Assembly (NCBI GenBank): GCA_028564705.1
Contig: JAPXFQ010002824.1
Span: 772,501-836,500, forward strand
DNA: 64,000 nucleotides
Direction of reading: 5' to 3'
Source of the DNA: Apricaphanius iberus
Lineage: Eukaryota > Chordata > Actinopteri > Cyprinodontiformes > Aphaniidae
Positions within the stretch are counted from its first letter, which is position 1. Every line of letters begins with the position of its first letter. Both the position numbers and the translations under genes were made by a program. Positions 15,001 through 30,000 of this stretch are shown here, piece by piece. The notes beneath the pieces were generated by a model. The model was not told the origin of the DNA. It did not search any database and saw only the letters and a program-made list of their open reading frames with translations.

Positions 15001-18000
15001 TGCGCAAGGTAGCTACTGGCTGGCATTGGTTTCTATGCGAGCGTCAACTTGTGCGGCCATATTTGTTTCACCTTTCACAAAGTGCTTCCCTTTACTCATT
15101 TTTTTAAGACAAAATAGTATCCAGTTCCTGTAAAACCGATTAAATCGCTGCTTCCACGCAAGCGTCAACTGGCACAGCCATGTTTGTTTCTCTTAGCTGG
15201 GCAGTTGATACTATCCTCACAACTGAGCTCCCGCCTCAAAGCACAATGCTGACAAAAGATTGGTCTGGTGAAATATGGGTCGGAGCCGTCCAAGATGGAT
15301 TCTCCTGAGTATGGAAAACCAAATCTCGCGATAATCCATCTTGCAGAGCAAGGTTATCAGAGTTGCGCATGCATGTTAAATATAGGAATTGTGCAATGAG
15401 GTCATCCACTCAGGAAAAGTGCCAGAGACCTCGTAGTCCCAAAGATAACTGAGCAGTAGTGAGAATTCTCCACTTGGGTACGGCATTGGGTATCCGATTT
15501 AAACATGAACATTCATGATGTCCTGAAATCATGGCTCCTTGTGGGAGACCTGTTTGATTAAATATCTTTGGATGTGGTCGTTCCTCAAGTGGAGGAGTTT
15601 ACGTATCTGGGTGTCTTGTTCACGAATGAAGGAAAAATGAAACGGGAGATCGATAGACGGATTGGTAAGGCATCTGCATTTATGCGGGCGCTGTACCGGT
15701 CTGTCGTGGTGAAAAGAGACCTATGCCAAAAGGCAAAGCTCTCGATTTACCGGTCGATCTACGTTCCTACCCTCATCTATGGTCACGTGTTTTGGGTGGT
15801 GACCGAAAGAACAAGATCAAGGATACAGGTGGCTGAAATGAGTTTCCTCCGCAGGGTGGCTGGGTTCTCCCTTAGCGATAGGGTGAGAAGCTCGATCATC
15901 CGGAGGGGGCTCAGAGTAGAGCCGCTGCTCCTCCACATTGAGAGGACCCAGTTGAGGTGGCTCGGGCATCTGGTTAGGATGCCTCCTGGACGCCTCCCTG
16001 ATGAGGTGTTCCAAGCACGTCTCACCAGAAGGAGGCCCAGAGGAAGACCCAGGACTTGCTGAAGGGACTATGTCTCCCGGCTTGCCTGGGAGCGCCTCGG
16101 GATTCCTCCTGAGGAGCTGGCCCAAGTGGCTAGGAAGAGGGAAGTCTGGGTCTCCCTGCTTAATCTACTGCCCCCCCGACCCGACCCCGGATAAGCGGAA
16201 GATGGATGGATGGATTTTTGCTGCTACATCTGGTATCATCTCTGTGTAGACAGGGCCTAATATCACAAAAATTTTTGACCACATACACTGCGCTAAATTA
16301 AATCACAGATATTCCTGTTTAGGTCCTACAGTACGTGGTGTGCGGCTTGTGAGACCCATCAGACAAGCACGTTTATTCATAAGCATTCCAAGCTAAGACA
16401 GGAAATCTCACAAAACCACATAATATAACACCTGACTACTGACAAAGGAATATACAACTGTAGATTCAGAGGAAGAGGTTTTGGCAATAGTTTGTGGACT
16501 AATTAACAGATAAAAACTATTAAATTCTGGTGTTTGATAAAGGAGTGGACACAACAGCGGCTATATTTACTATACAACGATATAGAGGTGAATAATCTTT
16601 TTTTCCCACTGGGAACCATTGCTACACACTTTGCTTTCGGACTGATCTCTGTTTCTATGCATTTGTGGACTATGGTCAAATGAGCAAACACTTAGATGCT
16701 AATAATATGCTAATAATAGATGCTTCCAAGGTGTATTGCTGCCTGTCACCACTTTCTGATTCGCTACATGCTTTAACATTCAATGGACTGCATGCTTGTT
16801 TGTCCTCTCAACACACCACAAGAGCCGTGATATCAGGCCAAGACATTCCAACAAATTTAAAATGCCAGGTTTGTGACTGGAGCGGTCCCGAGGTCCTTCG
16901 GAGCAGAACAAAGCACTCTGAAAACACTACGAACGGCAGTGATGTCTGTTAGGATGCTCTTAAGAGGCATCCAGATAATTGGGCAGAGTTGGAAAGAGAG
17001 CAAAAAACAAATCGGCCTGAAAAATCCTGCCAAGTGGCCCAGAACTTAAGTCCAAGCAAAAGCAGCTGGTGTGAAACTTCAGGTACTGCTTGAAATTCTA
17101 CAACCACGGATTGCCATAAATGACTATGAATGACGTTGGCTTTGGACATGTCCTGCTACAGCGATATATTGTGAAGTTTGACCAACTGAAATCTTGGTCT
17201 ATTTAGCGTGACACACCTCTACAGTTTGGTGGATCTCACACAGTGTGGCATGAAGCCACCCTTTGATGGCAGATAAACACAGTGTGAACCGGGCCTTTAG
17301 CTGTTTTTTTTGTTTGCTTGTTTTTCCTCTGACATTTTTGGTAAAAACAGACCGCTCAGGGTATTCTATTTTTTTAAGGTTAGGTACAAACATCAAATTT
17401 TATTCCAGTTTAACAGGAATGTCTTTACTGTAGCAACTGTACCAATGGGTGAAAATGAAATTGCCTTTGTGAAAGGGAGCTGATAACATACTAACTAAAA
17501 CAATTATTTCCTTGTATCTTTTTGAGCTTTAATTATATATTAACTTAGAATTTTCATTTATGTCAAAAACATTGATTCAAATTCCATTCTTAATCCATCT
17601 TGCCTGTTTCTTGTTGTATTCTTTTAATGCAGACTCAAATCCTTCCTCCAGTCGTCTAAAAACAAGCTCCATATCATTGCTCCACCAGATCTGTGAACCA
17701 GTGAGAGCAACTTGAGCGGGGAATTCAAGAATCCACTGTTCTCTGGGTCTGTCCTCATACACGGACAAAGCTTCAGAAAGGTGAGCCCTGATACAATTCC
17801 TCATGGACTCCTCGAGACGGGTGAGCCACTCTTCCACCTTATGGTTAGGATTTTTACCAAAGGTTTTCCATTAGAAACATGTGACTGACAATTGACATCC
17901 AATGATATTGAATTTTATCTTACCGGCCCGTTACAAAAACAATCTGCTTGGAACTGGACATACTCTCTCTCTTTGCTGTACATGCCCAAAGCATGTTTGG

Positions 18001-21000
18001 GATTGTGCAGCACTTCCCTTGTGTTAAACTCAAGATCTGACATGCTGTCAAACAATTTCGGGAGATAAACAGTAACCTGGAATGAAAAAACAGGTAATTA
18101 GACTTATTGATATACTTAGTACATTAGTGAAAGTCAGTAAGTTTATGTAAAAGTTGGTAGGTATTCAGTGAAACAAAAGTGATGTAAAACTCTTCATCAG
18201 ATTACCTCCTTTGGGCGACTCCATTTGGAGAGTATGTCCAACAAGTCTGCTGATGAAATAAAGTAGAATCGGGGAAATGCGACTCTCTTAGTCTCCAGAT
18301 AATCAGCAAGAGCTTTTTCACATAGAGCCAGCCTGTTGGGAAGTAAAAGGTACAGTAAGCAGAAAAGTCCCCCCCTCCAAAACAAAAATAATAATAATAA
18401 TAATCATTGAAGGCATCCAGCTTCTGTCCTCAAGGACTCCCATTTTTAGATGTATCCTGGCTCCACCACAGCTGAGTCAAATGGTCCAACAACCTCCTCA
18501 GCATTTCAAAATCCTGCAGAGGCCTGCTTATGGACCATAATTTTTTTCAGGAGTTGAACCAGGGAAAGAACTAAATCATGCAGGATACTAGCCTTTGAGG
18601 ATAGACTTTAGACACCCTTGGTTCAAGGAAATACACAAGCACCTTTTTTGCAAGTCCTCCAATTTCTTAAACAGATGTTGTTTGTTAGTGGCCTCAATAA
18701 GGTTTTTAGTATTTGCACTGCCCAGCATTAACTCCTAAAAGCAGAAAAATATGTTTAAAATTATGAAAACTGTGAAATTTTAATTATTCTAACAACTGTT
18801 TGCATACTTGATATTCAGCATCTATCTTTTGGAATCTTAAAGCATCATCAGGAATCTGCTGGTGGATGTCGTCGCAGCTTTTGAAGATGCTTTCGAGGTA
18901 GACCCATGTTCTTTGGACCTCTATCCAAATACTCAGCACAGAATCAGCCACAGTCAGCTGGTGTTGCAATTCCAGTGCCTGGTCCAAGAAGTGAGCTACA
19001 TGCTTGCTCTGAATGACATTCTGGAGCTGAACCTTCAAGACGGCACCATAAAGAAATGTGTGAAACTAAATTCAAGAACATACTTTGTAAAACATCTTTA
19101 TAACACAAAACAAGACAAGATAATGGGATGATTATATTAAAAAGAAAGAATATTTAAAAAAAGAAACAGATTTATTTTATTTGACATTTTGTGGAAGACC
19201 AACACAACCTTTACCAAATATTGTTTCCAACTTAACATTTCAAAGCATGGTTTGATATTTTATTCAGCCAACTTGATCAATACTTATATTATACTTGATT
19301 ATACTTATATAGGATATAAATCCTAGTCTTCTTCTCATTGGTTTTCTATCAGGATGGCCATTTAAGTTATTCTATCCATCTTTTCATTTTTGGCTATTTT
19401 CAAAGCCTCTGCTAAAGAAAAACATCCTCACAGTGTGATGCTGCTGGCACCATGATGGAATAGTATTTTCATTATTAATACTACACCACACATAATGCTT
19501 TGTATTTGGCCAAAATTTTAAAATTTGTTCTGACCAGAGCACTCATTTTCAAATGTTTGTTGTGTCCCTATAGTTTAACCCCATAGTTTAAGGCAAACTC
19601 TTGAGGGATAAAAAAAAGTATTTGGCAACCAACAATTGTGCAAGTTGTCCCACTTAAAAAGACGTCTGTATTTATAGATCATTATAGATACACTTAAACT
19701 GTAAGAAAGAGAATGTTAATAAAATCAGGGAAATCACATTGTATGATTTTTTAAAGAATTTATTTGTATAATCGTGCAAAAAGCAAGTATTTAGCCCCAA
19801 CAAACAAGCAATAATTCTGGCCCTCACAGTCCTATTTCTTCTATCTTCCACTCGTTATCTGTATTGATGGCAAGTGTTTGAACTTGTGATCTCTATAATA
19901 GACACCTGTCTACACCTTTAAACAGACTCCAACCTCCACCATGGCCAAGACCAGGGAGCTGTCTAAGAACACCAGGGACAAGACTGTACACCTGCAGAAG
20001 ATTTGGATGAGCCAATCTACAATAGGCAAGCAGTTTTGTGATGAGAGATCAACCGTTGGAGCAAAAAATAGAAATATTATCACTGACACTCTCCCTCAAT
20101 CTAGGGCTCTATGCAGGATCTCACCATGTGGGGTACACATGAGCTTGAGAATCATGAGGAAACAGCCTAGAATAAAACAGGGGGAACTTGTCAATGACCT
20201 GTAGAGAGCTGGAACCACAGTAACAAAGATTAGTTTTAGTAACACTATGTCATAAAATAAAATAAAAATAAAATCCTGCAGTCCCTCTGCTTAAGCCAGC
20301 ACATTTCCAGGTCTAGAGATCAAACCATGGGATTTTCTGGATTTTTTTTACATTCTTTCTCTTACAGTTAAAGTGTAAATATGATGGAAATTACAGAGTT
20401 CTCTCGTATTTTTAAATGGAAAATATTGTACAATTGATGGCTGCTTTTTTTGCCCAACTGCAAATGAGTATGAATAATTAATTATTTTGACAAAAGGTTT
20501 TTGCTTGCCACTGTTGATCGTGGTCTACTGCACAGATTTTCCCACCTGACCTGTGGATCTCTGCACATAGATCTGCCTTTTGGCAATTTTCCTAAAGCTC
20601 TCCTTGCCCAGCATGTCAATTAAGGTGGATGGCCATATCTTGGTAGGTTTACCATTTTTAATACTCATTCTATTTTTGTATAACGAACAAAAAATACTTT
20701 TTAAGATGTCCAAAGCTAATTTTACAACTCAAACCTGCATTGAGTTTGTCCACAACTTTGCCCATGTCTGGTGTGTTCCTTCGTCTTCATGATGCTGTTT
20801 GCTCACTGCTGTTCTCTAACAAACATCTGATACTTTCACAGAACTGCTGGATTTATACTAATTACTTTACTGACATTCGAGGACATTCTGCAGTAAACTA
20901 TTTAAATTGTAGCAGAATAAAGAAGTTTGAAGACATATGCATTGTTTTACTGTGGCAAAAGGTGAGAATATTTAATTGGTATGAATATTTTTGCACGGCA

Positions 21001-24000
21001 TTGTCAACTAAATCCATAAAATAACCCAAGAACACCTCTACCACACAATGGCAAGAGTGTGACTTATTGAGAACCTCACATACAACAGTTTTATTATAGA
21101 ACACATTCCACCTCATCAACAGGGCAACCCAACCGTTTCAACAAAGATTTAGCCACTACAGTAGCAAGCGTTCTAATTGCTGGTTGTAACCCTCCCACAC
21201 ATCTGGTGTGTGTGTTCAAAGATCACCAAGGAGCAACAATGCTCTGTGTCCCCAGGCAGCTATAAATCTGAAGACTCAATAGGCACCCCTTTGCTCTCAG
21301 CTGTGCCATCAGACATTCAAACTGGGCCACCATTCTGCACTCTGAAGCTTAAGCACTTAACTATCTATTTGCCTCACAGACATATAATCTTAACAAAAAA
21401 TATTGTACTGGCATCCATCATACAGTCTTTCATTCTCCGAAACCACGAGTTAAGGTTTTTAAAAGTTAAACATCTACCTGATGATCTTCAAGTATTTCAA
21501 TAAGGTCCTCATTACATTTAAGTAGTGGCAGAGAGGTCTGGTACTGTTCCTCATATGAAAGCTCCATCGATGCCCATGCTTGGCATATTTCTGTAATAAT
21601 CTGAAAAAACAATGGAGTGGTCATTATTGATAACATTATTATATTTAAAATAATTTTTAGCCCAGTATTATCCGTTTTACATGCATGGTGAGGTAAAGGG
21701 GAATATAATTGATATGCACCATTTAGAGATCTATGGCTATATTCCAATTTACTGTTTTTGTTAAGCTTTGACCCGACAATACCAATTTTAGCCAAATCTG
21801 ATTTCTCTTTAAGAACTATAAAAGTATTTTTGTTGCTTTCCTGATGTAAGTGGTTATTATGTATTTATATTAGAATCTAATGCCAAGGCAGATTATGTAT
21901 ATCAGAGCAGTCAATGTACAACAGGGTTGACCTTTTTTGAAACAGACAGTACGTTATTATAGTTGGCTTGTATAACTTATTTTAGCATACTATATCAGCA
22001 AATACCCTCATTAGCATTACAAACATATGAACATCTGTCTCAGTGTATATCCATCAGAATGTAGAATCCTATCAACATTTCCAATCCAGCATGTTACATA
22101 AATTAAAAACTCAAAAGGGTTAAACTGAGCACATTTTCTGTAATTCTTTGGCCCTCTTTTTTGTGTGTTGAAGTCAGCCAGGTGAATTTGCCCATCTGCC
22201 ACTAATCTACTCTGTGGCATATAGGTTCTTAAAATAATCAGTGGTAGTGCTGATAACCTGGTAACGCTGTTCACTGATTGAAAAAAGTTAAGATCTTTGA
22301 ATTTCTGAATAGTCAGTTACTGGTCAAGCTTAAAATTCAGGTCACCATCAGATTTCTTGGTTAGTGTATTTCTATTATATACCAATATCAGGCAAATAGG
22401 ATTATACAAAAAACAGTATAGTAGAACATTTGGTAGTGCTACATAATCTTATTTTTTATTTTGATTATTACTGAATGGCTACAGATGTAGCATTTTTGTG
22501 TAATCATTTTAATTAAAGTTAGAAGAAACCTTTTCTATGGTCAATTCTTTAACTGCCTTATCCACTGTATTACTGACTTCCTCTTCAAACAAATGAAGCT
22601 GCAAAGCCAGGAGATCCCCAAAAGTGGTTGTGTCAGTCACCGTGAAGTCTACCTGATTTGAAAGAAATACATTGGTTCAAAATCCAAGATTTTAGTCACA
22701 AATGAAAAATTGCTAGTATATAGCAAGATCCATTCTGCTTGTATTTACAGACCTTTGTTGTACTTATTAACTGTACCAAGTGACGCTCTCGTATTGCCAC
22801 GCTCTGTAGTTGACTTACGACACGCAAAGATGTCAACAACTTTTTTACATACAGATCTAATGCTATATACACATCCCACAAGCGTGCGTCTTTGTCAAGC
22901 TTCCTTATGTCCTACAAAACCAGGTGGATAAACATAATTAGCTATTACAGACGTCTGTTACAAATGGTAATCATGCATAACAGTAACACTACAGGAGAGG
23001 TAAGGTGGTGTGATATAGCACTGCTGGTAACCTTACCCTGGCAAAGCTCTTCAACTCTGCATCCATCTGCTCCACGTTTATCTGCTTCCATTTGGTCTTT
23101 GTCCAGTTTTCAACAGTGCTCTGTAAAGATACATCACGCACATACACACACACACACACACACATACAGGGGTCAGCAGAATGAAGGTCTTTAATGGTGC
23201 CAATTAGAGGATAGAGATTATTCAGAGATTCAAAGAATGCCTCTAAAAGGGCAATCAGCTCAAGTCATTTAAGTACGAGGATAGTAGGATGATGTAATAC
23301 ATCTTTCAGCTTCATTTTCCGGGTCCCTTTGGAAAAATGACATTTCAGAGAATAGAATACTTTGCCTTTACCTGCACATATATCACAATGTCCCACAGTT
23401 CTTTCAGGACTGTGATTTCTTGTCGACACAACTTGATGTCTCTGTAGTCGGGAATAGTTATATCAAACAGATTTGTGGACTCTTGTAGCTCTGCTACTTC
23501 TCGCTCCATATCTCGGGTAGCTTTTTCTGACTAAACAGAGAGCAATCATCATTCAAAATGTCCCATATAATACAATCATTATTTCAATCCAAAGGGGGGA
23601 TTGCAGGCTAAAACTTACTTTATCCAGACAAGCATAGGGATTTACAGTATTATAACTGAAGGGTGCTTTTGAGTTGAACATCTCCCTGAATTTGGTTTGT
23701 TTTACCTGGAAAAACAAATAACCTTTTTCAAGAGTTTTCAAACGTTTTTATTTTCTTTACATTTTCATGTTTCACACATTTTATTTCTCTGAAGTTGAAC
23801 TCATTAAGACTTGATGTTAATCTAAGATTTTTCCGGTAAGGTAACCCTGGAATGATCCTACAACATTAAAGCTGTTATACTGATTTTTTTGTTTTTTTTA
23901 AATAAGCTGGCTTAAAACAAACGCAGTCACAGAGCCCTCACCCCTTCTGTTCGATATCATCCCCGGGCCACGCCCCGCTGATTTGGGAACATGCATCCCC

Positions 24001-27000
24001 ACAGACGACGGAGCACTCAAAAAAATCAAACCTTAGATTTACTTAAAAATATTATGTTAAGTGGTTCCATACAACTGTTTTAAGTAACTGTTAAGATATA
24101 TGGTTAAGTAAACAACTTGGTTACTTAACCTCTCTTTTTTTCTGTGACTTTAAATGCCCTTTTTACTTTGGGACTCTTTTAGTTTGTCTTTTTATGTTGA
24201 AATGGCAGCAGCTAGTTGTTTCTCTTTCCTTGACCTTATTGAGTTGAGGACCTGTCTCACCAGTCGTGCTCTTTTGCAAAACACAACAGCGTGCAATGAG
24301 TGGAGGAGAAGGGTAAATGTGGAAGTGTGCTTGTCCGGTGAGTCAGACAGCCAGATGGTCCAATTGTTGGATTTGGACCAAACCATGTGATTGACAATTT
24401 TTCACTTTTGTTTTTCTTTTTAATCTCCACAAAATATTTATAGCTATGTGGTGCTAAAACGTTTTAAGGTGAATGAAAAGAAATCTTTTGAGCTACCTTG
24501 TTTTGGAAATTCAGTATGTCAGCTTTAACACAGAAATCAAAAACAAAAACCCAGGAACTGATTTTTGTGAAATTAATATTTGAGCACAATTTTCAGGGCT
24601 TTTGGAAAAAAAAGATGTGAATGCTATAAAGTGATTTCTCACCTCAAAGTCCATGCATTTTGTTCTCAAAACTATCACTTCTGCACTTTGCATGGGCGCA
24701 ACCTCATTCTTCACTTTTATGGCCAGCTTTTTGACTTTATTCCATTTTTCTGGGAGTTCCTGTTAACATAATAGTTAGTTTGCTTATGATGTTCAGAATT
24801 AACAGACTGAATTTAAATTATTTCATAAATCATAGAGTTCTCCACTAAAATAAATTAATATAGGTTCAAACCTCGATTTGAGAGTAGAAAAGTTCTGGTA
24901 TTGTGACACCATAGCGTTCCAGGAGGACTACTGTGTCTCTGAGAGGCTCAAACATTTTGTCAACGGCAGTTTGTCGGTCTCTGACAGCCAACAGGTGGGT
25001 CATAACATCAATAAAACCTTGGTGGTCACTTTTGACAACAGGACTGTTTAGCCCCTTGACTGCAGCTTGGAAAAAATTCTGCAATTCTTCAAGACTGTGT
25101 GGGAAAACTTGCACAATTAAAATAATTGATGGAATAAATTGGCTTTAAGTGAGGATCTATGCAGAAGTGAATGTTACCTTTTAGTCACATATGTTAAGAG
25201 ATGCTCTTTAAAAAGCCAGCTCCACTTTTTGATTGTGTTTAGAAGACTTGCTTTAAAGAGTCTGCAGTCCACCCGAAGCCACCCATCAAACACTCTAAAG
25301 TCTTCAAGCTGACACACTTCAGCATACAGTGTCTCATAATAATCAATCTGTGAAATTAAAAACAACAGCAAATAAAATACAAACCCACCATATAGGGAAG
25401 AAACATAAATGATGCAAAACATTTACTTGTTCTTTGAAGTTGTCAGTTGTAGGGGTGCTTTCAGGGAACACATCTCTACAAGCCTTATGCTGCTCTTCTG
25501 CGAGACCACGACCACATCTGAGAAAATGCTTGAGGAACTCTGCTCTGTCATGTTGCCATAGGTGAGCATAGCAATCAAAACTTTGCTGGTAATTTTCAAC
25601 TATTTTAAGGACATTGTCTACTCTAGTCATTATTTCCCTCCTCAGGTTTAATAAATCTGGAATGTCATCCATGATGTCCTGTAAGGGTTATGACAAAATA
25701 ATTAAACATCAGAACCAAGCACTAGAAGGATAACAGATTAAACTTTTGTTGCATTCTGGAAATGTTAATTTATCTGACAAAAAGGTTTACGTTTAAGAAT
25801 ATACCATTTAATAACATTTACAATTAAAAAAATATTCTCCAACACAATGTGTTTTTAGATCTACGCAGTCTTCACACTAATATATTTCAAACAGACTGTG
25901 TAACTCATCCATCCATCCATTATCTATGACGCTTATCCTTAAAATGTCATGGGGAGCTGGTGCCCATCTCCAGCGGTCATGGGGCGAGAGGTGGGGTACA
26001 GCCTGGACATGTCGCCAGTCCATCGGACCAACAAAGAGATGGACAGGACAAACAACTTTGTACGTACGGAGAATTTAGAGAAACCAATTAATCTAACAAT
26101 GATGTTTACGAACTGTGGGAGGAAGCCAAAGTACCCAGAGGGAACCAACGTATGCACAGGGAGAACTTGCAAACTCTATGGAGACCCCAGGCCAGAATGC
26201 AAATCCAGGATCTTCCTGCTGAAAGGCAACAGTGCTACCAACTGTGCCACTTTGCAGCCCATACATTGTAATTTACTCAAATAATTTCTGAAATGTTAAA
26301 TTTAGTTCCGAGTTTATTGTCTCACAGTGCCACTTGACCCTTACACACCCCCATTACATAGATTAACATTCAATTAAATTTCGGCTTTTAAGGATTAATG
26401 ATTACAACTTCATTTAATTCCAAGGACAATAATAATGTGCACAAGTTTAAATTTTTTGTGAATTTTCCGTAATCAACAGAAGTTGAAAATATATACTTTC
26501 AATTATTAAAAAAACACCATAATCAAGCTTCTGGGACAATTCTGGATGGATATTTGATCTCTCCACTTAGTAGGATGGTAGAGCCCTTTTACAGTGGCTT
26601 ACAAAAGTATTCGGCCCCCTTGAACGTTTGCACAATTTGTCACATTACAGCCATAAACATGAATCAATTTTATTGGAATTCCATGTGAAAGACCAATACA
26701 AAGTGGTGTACATGTGAGAAATTGAACGAAAATCATACACGATTCCAAACATTTTTTACAAATAAATAACTGAAAACTGGGGTGTGCGTAATTATTCAGC
26801 CCCCTGAGTCAATACTTTGTAGAGCCACCTTTTGCTGCACTTACTTCTGCCAGTCTTTGAGGGTATGTCTCTACCAGCTTTGCACAGCTAGAGACTGAAA
26901 TTCTTGCCCATCTTCTTTGCAAAAACAGCTCCAGTTCAGTCAGATTTGATGGACATCGTTTGTGAACAGCAGTTTTCAGATCTTGCCACATATTCTCGAT

Positions 27001-30000
27001 TGGATTTAGATCTGGACTTTGACTGGGCCATTCTAACACATGGATATGTTTTGTTTTAAACCATTCCATTTTTGCCCTGGCTTTATGTTTAGGGTCGTTG
27101 TCCTGCTGGAAGGTGAACCTGTGCCCCAGTCTCAAGTCTTTTGCAGACTCCAGTAGGTTTTCTTCCAAGATTGCCCTGTATTTGGCTCCATCAATCTTCC
27201 CATCAACTCTGACCAGCTTCCCTGTCCCTGCTGAAGAGAAGCACCCCAGAGCATGATGTTGCCACCACCATATTTGACAGTGGGGATGGTGTGCTCAGAG
27301 TGATGTGCAGTGTTAGTTTTCCGCCACACATAGCGTTTTTTGCATTTTGGCCAAAAAGTTCAATTTTGGTCTCATCTGACCAGAGCACCTTCTTCCACAT
27401 GTTTGCTGTGTCCCCCACATGGCTTGTGGAAAACTGCAAACGGGACTTCTTGTGGTTTTCTTTTAACAATGGCTTTCTTCTTGCCACTCTTCCATGAAGG
27501 CCAACTTTGTGCAGTGCACGACTAATAGTTCTCCTATGGACAGATTCCCCCACCTGAGCTGTAGAACTCTGCAGCTCGTCCAGAGTCACCATGGGCCTCT
27601 TGGCTGCATTTCTGATCAGTGCTGTCCTCGTTTGGCCTGTGAGTTTAGGTGGACGGCCTTGTCTTCGTAGGTTTACAGTTGTGCCATACTCCTTCCATTT
27701 CTGAATGATTGCTTGAACAATGCTCTGTGGGACGTTCAAGGCTCGGGAAATCTTTTTGTAGCCTAAGCCTGCTTTAAATTTCTCTATAACTTTATCCCTG
27801 ACCTGTCTGGTGTGTTCTTTGGACTTCATGGTGTTGTTGCTCCCAACATTCTCTTAGACAACCTCTGATGCTGTTACAGTGCAGCTGTATTTGTACTGAC
27901 ATTAGATTACACACAGGTGCGATTTCTTTAGTCATTTGAACTCATCAGACAATGTCTATGAGCAACTGACTGCACTCATACCAAAGGGGGCTGAATATTT
28001 ACGCACACCCCACGTTTCAGTTATTTATTTGTAAACAAAGTGTGGAATAATGTATGATTTTTATTCCACTTCTCACGTGTACACCACTTTGTATTGGTCT
28101 TTCATGTGGAATTCCAATAAAATTGATTCATGTTTATGGCTGTAATGTGACAAACTGTGGAAATGTTCAAGGGGGCTGAATACTTTTGCAGGCCACTGTA
28201 AATTGGTTGGTTTTGCGTATTAGCCATGACTTTTCAAAGTACTTCACTGAGATAAGCACTCATCAAGATGATTGCTGTTAGTCTGATTTATCCATTCCAA
28301 AACCAGTTTAGATATGTCATAGAGTATTATCTTGCTACAAAATACAGTTGGGTTCGAATTTCAACCATCGAGTTCAGAGGCTCCCAAGTCCAGTATTAGA
28401 GATCTACTATCCTGCAACTTTTAGATGCATCCCTTATCCAACACACCTGAATCAAATTACTGAATTTCTTCATCAACAGCTTTCAGCTTCCCGTGGCCTG
28501 GTACTGAGTCGTTCATTTGAATCAGGTGTGCAGAAGCAAGGATCCACCTAAAAGTTGTAGGATGGCTAGATCTTGAGGACTTTTCTGGTGAAGGAAAAAA
28601 AAAAACACTTCCATTTTCATTATTACAGTCACCTTTACATTGCACCAGTACCACTGGCAGAGAAACAACCTCTCGCCGTAATGACACCACCACGCTTAAT
28701 AGTCGGTGGAGCGTTTGAAAGTCTTACCTTAAATCTTCCCAATATATGGTCAAATAGCACAGTCTTTATATGAGGTTGTGAATTTGTATCAAATGACTCG
28801 TACTTTGACACAAATGGGTGTTCCAACAGAACAATAATCCAAAACATAGATCAAATATACTATTGGATACTTAATGTTATGCCCAAACCCTGACCTAAAT
28901 ATTACAGAAACATTACGGGCAATGATTAAAAGTCTAGTTAACCCTTGGAACACATTCAACTGAAATTATTTTAATGTGATTAGAAGAGTGATCAAATATT
29001 GCCAAAAACGTCTCAAATGAATCATTAAAATTCCCACAATAATGACATCCATGATGGTAAAGAGTGTGTAAACTTCTGACCAGTGCTATACTGTATACTG
29101 TAGACAGCCTGTATGGTGAAAATAATTCATAACTTGTATAAATATTTAAACATTAAGCAGAGTACCTGGTAGCTCTCCATGCTAAGATGACCAGCCACTC
29201 TCTGGATGTTCACTGAAGACTTGAATATGTCTCCAATCAGTCCTTCCACCAGTTCATAGAGACCATCTCCTGAATCTCGGTCAATTGAAGGATTAAAACC
29301 TAAAACTGAACCGTTCAGCATTAACTGGGCCTCAAACAGAGGAGGCTGGGATGGCCAAATTTCCATATTGACCACAAAGAACTGAAGAGAGTGGTTGATG
29401 TAGCTGAAGAGCCCTTCAACTACCACCTCATCCATATATTCCAGATAGGACTGCCATCCTTCTGATGTAGGATCAGCATGAAAAAGCACCATATTTTCCT
29501 TGTAAAACACAATATAAACAAATTTTAGCTATCATTAGTTTTGGCTTAAAATAAAATTAAAAGATGTTACCTATAAGCTTAAATTTGCTTTAAAAGGAAG
29601 ATGTTTCCAGAAGATGCTTTTTGTGAAACCTTGTTAAAGAGAAAATACTGTTTTATGCAACACTGACCTTATTTTTAACATGTTTTACAATCATTTACTC
29701 ACCCAGACAAGTTTGGAGCCACTTGGAGTCCTTCGGTAAAAGTTTATATTCATTCGCTATCAAGTTATATCCATATAATCGGAGTTAGTGGGGCAACGGA
29801 TGTACAGCGTCTATTTGCCAAAAAGCTGCTTCATTTCACCAATGTTTTGTTTTGAATCCTAATCACTATTCCCCTGTGAGTGTCTCTGCAGTACTGCATT
29901 TTTGTGTGCAGGGGTGCTTCACAGGCTTTTAATGCAACTACACTAACGCTCGATTTCAACAACATCACAGCCACGCGGAATCCCAGTTGTAGTCGGGGCA

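Larger units (their letters stand above)
6083..17603 (-). other. dnah11 intron 30: 11.5 kb GC-AG intron packed with retroelements
   Basis: Donor at 17602-17603 on the minus strand is CAG|gcaaga; acceptor is atatag|GTTTTC at 6083. Other introns I measured range from about 70 bp to 3.5 kb, so this is by far the longest. It contains an L1/Tx1-type LINE fragment (about 6460-11640), an (AT)n tract, a Rex3-like LINE (15566-16217) and AT-rich DNA. It is the only non-GT donor I found in the gene. The inferred mRNA junction KKQ|VFQLN fits the family exactly. Confidence 0.8.

Noticed and set aside
17577..17603. Exon 30 reading through to a stop, ending the protein early
   Set aside because: The next exon restores the dynein sequence across a GC donor, and AAA1 motifs downstream are intact.
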